Source: Mycocentrospora acerina (lineage: Eukaryota; Ascomycota; Dothideomycetes; Pleosporales). From it: DNA of 64,000 nt. Each line of letters starts with the position of its first letter. Position 1 is the first letter of the stretch. The stretch covers positions 372,001 to 436,000 of the forward strand of contig JAKUHH010000284.1 of assembly GCA_022701365.1 (NCBI GenBank). The letters run 5' to 3'. The notes under the pieces were generated by a model, which saw nothing but the letters and a program-made list of their open reading frames with translations, did no database searches and was not told where the DNA came from. Positions 57,649 to 64,000 of the stretch are shown here, piece after piece. Both the position numbers and the translations under genes were made by a program.

Positions 57649-58666
57649 TGTGCCGCAGACAATAAGTGACGAAGCGTGAAATGGCCGTTTATTGAGCACT
57701 CTTCAGGCTGAGTAAAGTTATATCTACTTTAATGATGAAGCTGTGATTTCGATGCGTAAAACTAAATTGAACATCCAACTTCGAGACAAACGAATACAAG
57801 ACAAGAAGCTCCACAACAAGGAAAGACTAGAAAAAGTAAAGCGCTTCGACGTTGAAACAAGATCTCAGTGTTGGACGAAAGCTGACGTATGAGGGGCGAA
57901 TGAGCAGGGATTCAGGGTGATCAGGCCGTGCTTAGACACAATCGACGTCAACGGGGACCACCAACAACAAGAAGGTACTGCTATGCAATCCCCCAATTCT
58001 TGTACTGCATCTAGTACCCATCAGTCTCGAAACAACAAACGCTGAAAGGGCAAAAGCATGCAAAGCATGCATACCAATCAAATCCGGCTAAACACACGCA
58101 CATGTTGGAAACACAAACAATGGAGTGGATGATTCATTTGACATTCTAACTTGCAGCTAAATACATGCTCGAACACTCGTGTCGTCTATGTATAAGAAAC
58201 CTTCGTGGTCGTCAATAGCTCAGAACCCGCGCTCGTGATCGTGACAGAATCCCAATAATTCGAGCAATACTCGTAAGAGGAGATATTCGAAAAGATGGCA
58301 AGCTTAGTGTTTTCCGAGGCCCATGCATGCAGAACGAGATGATACTGCAAAAAGGAACCCATAACTTTTGATGAACAGAAGCGACAAAGAGGTAACAGGC
58401 GAGCCCAGATCTGGAAGGCGGCTCCTCGGTTGCTGTGTGAGCGGAGAAGGTGGCAGAAAAGTGCCATCCATCGTAATCGATCCGAGGCAAGACGGTTGGA
58501 GAACCGTCAACAAGACACATCTGTTCATGAACAAAATAAAAAAACAAAAGCCCCAAGACTACTCCACCACGCCAGTACATGTGTGCGACGTTGCGATCAT
58601 TTCAGAACGCTAGGACGAAACAAAAGAGCCAGAAGGTCGGGGATGGCCAGCGTGAACGCCGTCCGA
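57649..58666. other. Intergenic between eIF4B stop and the coiled-coil gene start
   Basis: About 1 kb holding the 3' region of eIF4B (towards 58660) and the promoter of the coiled-coil gene. No supported gene in the small overlapping frames at 58186-58613. Confidence 0.45.
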
Positions 58667-60672
58667 CTAAGACGCGATGGCACGAGCCGGGGCTCCTCCA
58701 CGGCGGTTGCTCTTTGCACTCTTGACAGGCTTGGTGACAGTGCTCCAGCCATCCTCCTCAAGAGTCTCGGTTGTGGTGCCGGCGGGCGCAGCAGGTGTGT
58801 CAGACTTCTTTCTCCACGAGCCTCCTGCAGCTTTGGGGGCATCGCGAACAACTTCCTGTGGCTTGACGGCCTTGTCCTCGACGATTTCGCCGTTGGCATC
58901 CCCGTCTTCGCCGCTGGGCGTCTCCTCGTCGGCGGCCTTGTCCTCGGGGGCATCCTCCTTGGACTCTGGGGCCGGGCTGGCTGGAGCATCCTCCTTGGGC
59001 GCGGGCTTCTCAGCGGGCTTGTCGGCGGCCTCCTTTGCCCTCTTCTCAGCGCGGGCCTTGTCGTCTGCCTCCTTCTTCTCACGGATTGCGAGCTGCCTCT
59101 TCTCCTCAATCTCCTTTTCACGAGTAGCAGTGTCGATGGGGCGTGCAGCACCAAATGGATTTGGCTTGTCGGAAGAGGCTGCCTCGGCAGCTGGCTGTGC
59201 CTCGGAGACTGTTCGCTTTGCCAGGTTCAGCCTTGGGCGCGAAGCAGGCGCAGCGGACTGTGGGGCGGGCGAGGACGGAGTGCTGGCGTCAGGTGTGGCA
59301 GTGGGAGATGCGGCATCAGCGCGCATCTTGGACCGCCACTGGTTGTCGAGCTCGGGAGCAGTGGGCTCTCTGTTGTACTGTGGCTTGTCTCCCTGGGGCT
59401 GGAACTCGCGGCGCGGCCCACGAGGGTCGTCGGCTGCGCGGGGCTCGCCCCAAGCGGCGTCTGGCCTGCGCTCACGGGGGGCGCCTGCACCGAAGCTGGG
59501 CTGCCTCTCACCGTCCCTCAGTGACTCGCCACCAGATGGGGGGCCGGCGGCGGGGGATAGAGGTCCCTTGCGCTCCCAGTTGCCAAAGTCGCGTGTGCCG
59601 CCCTCCCTCTCGAAGGCGGGGGCACGGCGGCGGTCGCCTCGCTCGCTGCCGGCATCAGACGCTCCGGCGTCGAAGCCACGGCTGAAGCCACTGCCACGGT
59701 CTGACGGGCGGCGCTGGCCAGGAAGGTCAGGGAGGGGTCCCTTGCGGGTCCAGTCGGAGATGTCCCTCTGCTCGGGGCGGTCCTTGGCTGCGGCGGGGTG
59801 TCAGTGGCTACTCATTACTACAGCAGGACGTGGGTCGGGTACGTACGGGGTTCGGCGACGCTGACCCTGACGTTCCTGCCCTGGAACTGCGTGCCAGACA
59901 GGGCGAGGGCCTTCTTCAGGCCCTCGACGCTGCCAAACTCGACGTAGCCGAAGCCCTTGGGCTTGCGGTCCAGCTTGTCCTCGACGATGCGCACGTTGGT
60001 GACCTCGCAGTCGGCGAAGAAGTCGTTTACGTCACCCTCGGTGGCGTCAAAGGACAGGTTGCCCAGGTGGGCCGTGTACGGGGGCTTGGAGGGGAGCGGG
60101 AGCTCTTCGCGCGTGGCAAAGCCGCGGTCGGCTGGGGCAGCACGTCAGCACAGGCAGAGGGGGGGTTGCGGGCATGGACGCACCGTAGCTGGCGCGGTCG
60201 GCGCCAAATCCACCGCCGGCGCCGAATGTTGGGCGCTCGCGACCGTAGCTGGACGTGCTGCCTCCGCCTAGCCGGGCGTCAGTAAGATGATTTCTGTTGG
60301 GAGGGGCGGGATCGCGGGGCAAGGTCACCTCCAGCTGCGCATGGCGGTTAGCAGTCGAACATGTGTGTTGGCGGGGTCGGGGCGCTGCTCACCAGGCATT
60401 GGCATGTCCTCCATCTCGTCGGCCCATGATCCCAGCGCTGCAGTGCGTCAGTCGGCGGCGCGCGAAGACACGGCTCACGGCACACGGCGCATACCTTGGT
60501 CGCCCAGGAACGCTCCCAGAGAAAGAGTCTGGCCCTTCTTCTTCGGCGCTGCAAGCCCGTCGTCAGCACTCGAGCCCTCAAATTTGACGCCGTACAGAGA
60601 GCGGGGCAAAAAAGCCGCCTAGCGGGCAATGCCTGCGCCCTCCGCACGGCCAGAGAGCGGCGCCATACCCAT
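58667..60672 (-). CDS. TIF3: Translation initiation factor eIF4B (Tif3)
   Basis: Six exons, 60669-60672, 60495-60548, 60393-60437, 60184-60267, 59847-60131 and 58667-59787, give 530 residues. The first coding exon is only four bases (ATGG, donor GTATGG); joined to exon 2 it gives M-A-P-K-K-K. Tif3 stimulates the eIF4A helicase and 40S recruitment. Evidence: TLSLGAFLGDQALGSWADEMEDMPMPG at the start, then Gly/Ser/Tyr-rich sequence. An RRM spans residues ~78-155 (AHLGNLSFD...KPKGFGYVEF). After it come WTRKGPLPDLPG and WERKGPL repeats, the eIF4B signature, an Arg/Gly/Pro-rich region, and a Lys/Glu/Ala-rich tail with GGSWRKK and EEDGWSTV. The long plus-strand frames over this gene (58430-59864) are shadows of GC-rich coding DNA. 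Confidence 0.93.
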
Positions 60673-61019
60673 GATTGCCGTGTGTGTGTTGGAGAGTGCG
60701 GGGGCTCTGCGCTGTCGAGTGTGCGCGCGCTGTGTGGTCAAGAGTCGAAGGCGGTGGCTGCCCTCGAGTGTGTGCGTGTGGTTGACTGTGGGGGGTCCGG
60801 TCGTGTCTGCGGTCCACCAGTTTCCCGAGTCGAAATCTAAATGGCAAGTGCGCGCTGGGCCCGTGCACGTCGACATCATTTCTTTCCGCGCTAGCACTAG
60901 CACCCAGCGTCCCGCCTGCGACGTCCGCCTACACCTGTGCATGTGCACACGCCTCTATATACACCTATGTGTGTATCTTCATATGCACAGCAGCCACTGC
61001 AGTCGTCAATGAACCATCC
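60673..61019. promoter_or_regulatory. Divergent promoter eIF4B / membrane-protein gene
   Basis: 347 bp between two start codons. GTGT-rich next to the eIF4B start, TATATACACC at about 60954-60963 on the other side (possible TATA-like element). Confidence 0.45.
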
Positions 61020-62209
61020 ATGACGGCAATGCACGACCCGGCGCACGTCACCCAGCCCCTCGACGTGGTGCAGCAGGCAGCCGTCATAGGAGGAGTCTCT
61101 GGTACGTGTGCTGCAAGTCTCCGTCTCCATCTCTGTCTTTGCTTCTCTTCCCGTTTTTCTTCTCGTCTCTCTTCCTGCTTCTTGCACGTGTTGGTCGTCT
61201 AAAGCCGCTTGCTTCTCCGTCTCTTGTGCTCTTTTGCCGTGCTCTTCTTGCAATTCCAATCTGCCACCCAAAGGGGTCAACTACAACAAGTATCCATCCC
61301 ACGGAAAGTCAAAAGGTTCTGGGAGGGCACTCGATCGAAATTCGTCTCCTTTTCTTCACTCACGCACCAATCACCCCCCTTCTCTCTTTCTTTCTTTCTT
61401 TCTTTCTCTAATTCTCCTTCTTCTTCCTTCCTCTTTCTGTATTGTCCCTTCCCTCCCCTCCTCTCCACATCCCACGCTCCGTCACACCTCACATCCCGAG
61501 CCCAGAACAATATAAGCCCAGCCCCAACAACTACCAGCCCATCTAACCCCCCAATCCAGCCATCCCCGGTACCGCAATCGGCGCCTTCTACGGCACCCTC
61601 CGTACCCGCACCCCCGCCCTCTTTGCCGTCGTTTCAGGCGCGCAATGGTTCGCCATTGGCACCACTTTCTGGGGCACGCGCACCATTCTCCTCAACCGCA
61701 CAGGCCTGCAAAACTGGTGGAACCTAACGCGTGACGCGCCACTCCTCCCGCGCGACGACCTCTCCCCAACTCTCTCGGACAAAGTCCGCGCCTCCACCAT
61801 CTCCGGCGCACTCACTGGCTTCAGTCTCGGCCTGCTATTCCGCGGGCCCCGCAACGCCCTCCCAGGCACCCTCATGTTCACCCTGTTCGGCTGGGCAGGC
61901 CAGCACGGATACAACTACCTTGACCAGAAGAACTCCCAGGAACTGAGGCAGCATGCCGTGCTCAAGGAAAACGGCCAAGACAGGCCCAAGGAGACGCTCA
62001 TGCACAAGATTGCAAAGAGCAAGTGGAGTCCCATGAGCGTGCTGAGCGATGAAGACTATGTCAAGATGATGCAGGAAAAGGTCCTCAAGGTCGAGGCCGA
62101 GATTGCAATGATTGACGACAGGATCGAGGCACACAAAAAGAGGGCAAGGGACATGGAGGTGCACAAGTTGGCCCAAGAGCAGCAGCAGCAAGCGCAAGGC
62201 GGAAAATAA
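61020..62209 (+). CDS. Conserved fungal membrane protein, TIM17-like
   Basis: Exons 61020-61101 and 61560-62209 give 243 residues. The 458-bp intron (GTACGT...CAG, phase 1) is long for this genome and holds a TTTC repeat (about 61384-61408). Residues ~15-60 and 95-130 carry Gly-rich hydrophobic segments (VIGGVSGAIPGTAIGAFYGTLR, WFAIGTTFWGTRTILL, ISGALTGFSLGLLFRG), a pattern reminiscent of the Tim17/22/23 group. The C-terminal half is a hydrophilic helix with KSKWSPMSVLSDEDYVKMMQEKVLKVEAEIAMIDDRIE and a Gln-rich tail. Fungal homologues are generally uncharacterised; mitochondrial location is inference. ATG 61020 is the first in-frame start, with another at 61029. Confidence 0.78.
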
Positions 62210-62809
62210 AAGGTCGCAAAAAAGGGACATCTCAGTCAACATTGCACCAATAGTGTCATGGTGTTGGCTTCTGTATTCAACAGATTCCTTCTCCTACATG
62301 TCCTACTGCATCGGATTTACTTTTCTCATCTATGCAAGTTACTGTGCAATAACATGCTTGGAGACAGGAAAAAAATCTTCTCTTCAGTGATTCACAGTCA
62401 GGCGGAGAGCACAATCCAAAGGGACCACATTGTCTCCATGTGTCTTACAGCCTGCCATTACACCTTGAACATTAGACACCCACCACTCACGTCTGACACT
62501 TTACCATAATCGCCGTACCTCAACATCATGCCAAGTGTCGCAAACCGAATATAATTTGGAAAATGTTCGCGCATTTACTATTAACCAAGCTGTGCAATTC
62601 CACCCATAATCAAGGTAATTCCCACCTTCGTGCCCTTGACCTCCACATTACAGGCCTATTTTTCCAACATAAACACCCCCTTTTACCCGTGTGCTATGCG
62701 CTATGCGCAGTTCTGGTATCATCCATGTTCAAAAGGTATGGAAACCTCAAAAGAAAAATCGTAATCATCAACCATCGCCATCATCTCTCAAACAAAGCGT
62801 CAACAAAAT
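62210..62809. other. Convergent 3' spacer
   Basis: 3' ends of the TIM17-like gene and the HAM1-like gene. No gene recognised. Confidence 0.45.
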
Positions 62810-64000
62810 TTAAGCACGACCCTGGAACACTGGATTCTGGTCGCCGAATGCCGTGTTGAACTGACCAGTGGAGCCTTGCGTAGGAACAGTACCAGTGAAA
62901 CCAGTAGTGCCAGTAGAACCGCCAATACTACCAGAAGTGTTGGGATTGAATGCAGTATCAATCTGACCAGCAAGACCTTGACCGGCGGTACCATGGCTGG
63001 CAAGACCTTGACCAGTGTATTCCTGACCGGTAAGTCCCTGACCAGTAAGGCCTTGTCCAGCAAGTCCATGACCAGCAAGACCCTGACTGCCAGTCTGGTG
63101 AGTGCCAGTAAGGCCGGGTCCGCTGGAGGAAAGAATTCCTTGACCCTGACCAGCATATCCTTGGCTCTCGGAGCCCTGGCCGGGGCGAGGGCCATAACCT
63201 CCTGCACGTCCGTGAGGCTTACGTGCGACATTGGCAAGCTTAGGCAAGCTCGATGTCTCCTTAGCAGAGCCAATAGAGAAGATGGGACTCTCCCACTTAT
63301 CACCCTTGGCAGCGAGCTCCTTGTACTCGGTAGCCTTGGTGGAGATGCCACCGGGCAGCGATATGTTCTTGAAGATGGAGTCGTGCTGAGTGACAGCTAC
63401 GTTGACCTGAGTATCCTTGGTCTTCTCCTTCAGCTGCTCCTTCTTCTGTTTACCTTGCATAACACGGCTCTGGACAGCAGAAGCGTATCGCTGGTACATG
63501 TTCTGGAGGTGCTGAGGATCAGGGTTGCGCTTGGCCTCAGCTTCAGCCTTCTCGGCTTCAACCTTGATATCGTAAAGCAGACTATCGAGCTGGTTGATAG
63601 AGTCCTTAATCTGCTTCTCAAGCACGCGCTGGATTACGGGACGCATGACCTTGAGGAGCAAAGGCTTAAACATGCTGAAGAGAAGCTGTAACCATTAGTG
63701 AAGGCCAATACATATGTACGAGGGGTAGCATACCTTGTGGTTGCTCTTTTTGATCTTGACAGCCAGGTTGCTGACATCGGTTTCAAGCTTGGTGACCTTG
63801 AAGAAATGGGTTTGTGAGTGGTTCTCGCGAGCCCTGTCTGCGGTTTCCATCTCGACCTTGAAACTGAATCCTGAACCACCCATGAAAACGTCCATGACGC
63901 CCTTGTCGGTGATGGATGGGAAACCCTGCTTACGCTTGACGTAGTACGAAACATCCCTCAAATCCATCTGTATGCCCGAAACAGAGAGCATGAGTGTGTT
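62810..64000 (-). CDS. HAM1-like C-terminal domain protein (partial, 5' part outside)
   Basis: The visible exons are 63734-64000 (open at the edge) and 62810-63685, joined in phase 0 across a 48-bp intron (GTATGC...CAG). The readable part begins MLSVSGIQMDLRDVSYYVKRKQGFPSITDKGVMDVFMGGSGFSF in spirit of the DUF4449/HAM1-like C-terminal fold, thought to bind lipid as in bactericidal-permeability proteins. It then has NLAVKIKKSNHKLL, FKPLLLKVMRPVIQRVLEKQIKDSI and a helical region. The last ~130 residues are Gly/Gln/Thr-rich with repeats of GLAGQ and GLTGQ, and end with NPVFQGRA. Neurospora ham-type genes act in hyphal fusion; whether this protein does is inference. The N-terminus lies beyond position 64000. 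Confidence 0.82.

Noticed and set aside
58430..59864. 364- and 395-codon plus-strand frames
   Set aside because: Antisense shadows of the GC-biased eIF4B last exon; Ala/Ser/Gly/Arg-rich with no motif.

Overview
The window is nuclear DNA of a filamentous ascomycete. The genes have short introns (about 45-120 bp) with GTATGT-type donors, CTAAC/CTGAC branch points and CAG/TAG acceptors, CT-rich 5' leaders and many microsatellites. Family content and intron style suggest Pezizomycotina, probably Dothideomycetes/Pleosporales. That placement is inference from remembered homologues, since no search was run. Gene models were built by hand: where introns occur, reading frames were joined only when donor, acceptor, phase and family alignment agreed.

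Layout. 1-9 kb: an orphan Gln-rich ORF, DPH7 (diphthamide synthesis, -), a DUF7730/2EXR-like protein (+), GGPP synthase (+) and OHCU decarboxylase of urate breakdown (-), whose first intron holds about 113 uninterrupted AGT triplets. 9-24 kb: an ADF-homology/PH-like giant (+), a conserved nuclear-looking basic protein with a (Gln-Ser)n tract (-), SWD2 (-) and the divergent mitochondrial carrier OAC1 (+). 22.1-31.3 kb: a 9-kb interval with no supportable gene, containing one assembly gap whose flanks are duplicated.

31-42 kb: a conserved acidic protein, LAS1 (+), SEC61 alpha (-), an RTA1-family membrane protein (+), a Zn(II)2Cys6 regulator (+) and a GNAT acetyltransferase (-). 42.5-54 kb is a more accessory-looking block: a ~1,490-residue protein joining a ubiquitin-like segment, a C2H2-like finger and a CorA-type membrane module (-), a HAK/KUP potassium transporter (+), and a GH72 beta-glucanosyltransferase homologue (+) that has lost its acid/base glutamate.

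54-64 kb: a DUF7719 membrane protein (-), the GPI-anchor deacetylase PIG-L/GPI12 (+), a coiled-coil conserved protein (-), eIF4B (-, with a 4-nt first coding exon), a mitochondrial/TIM17-like membrane protein (+) and the 3' part of a HAM1-like lipid-binding-fold protein (-) cut by the window edge.

Most genes are single housekeeping functions (translation: DPH7, eIF4B, LAS1; secretion and GPI anchors: SEC61, GPI12; chromatin: SWD2; isoprenoids: GGPPS). I see no biosynthetic cluster, CRISPR array, rRNA gene or convincing tRNA. The most unusual items are the intronic AGT expansion, the acid/base-lacking GH72 protein, the ubiquitin-like/finger/CorA fusion and several tiny first coding exons.
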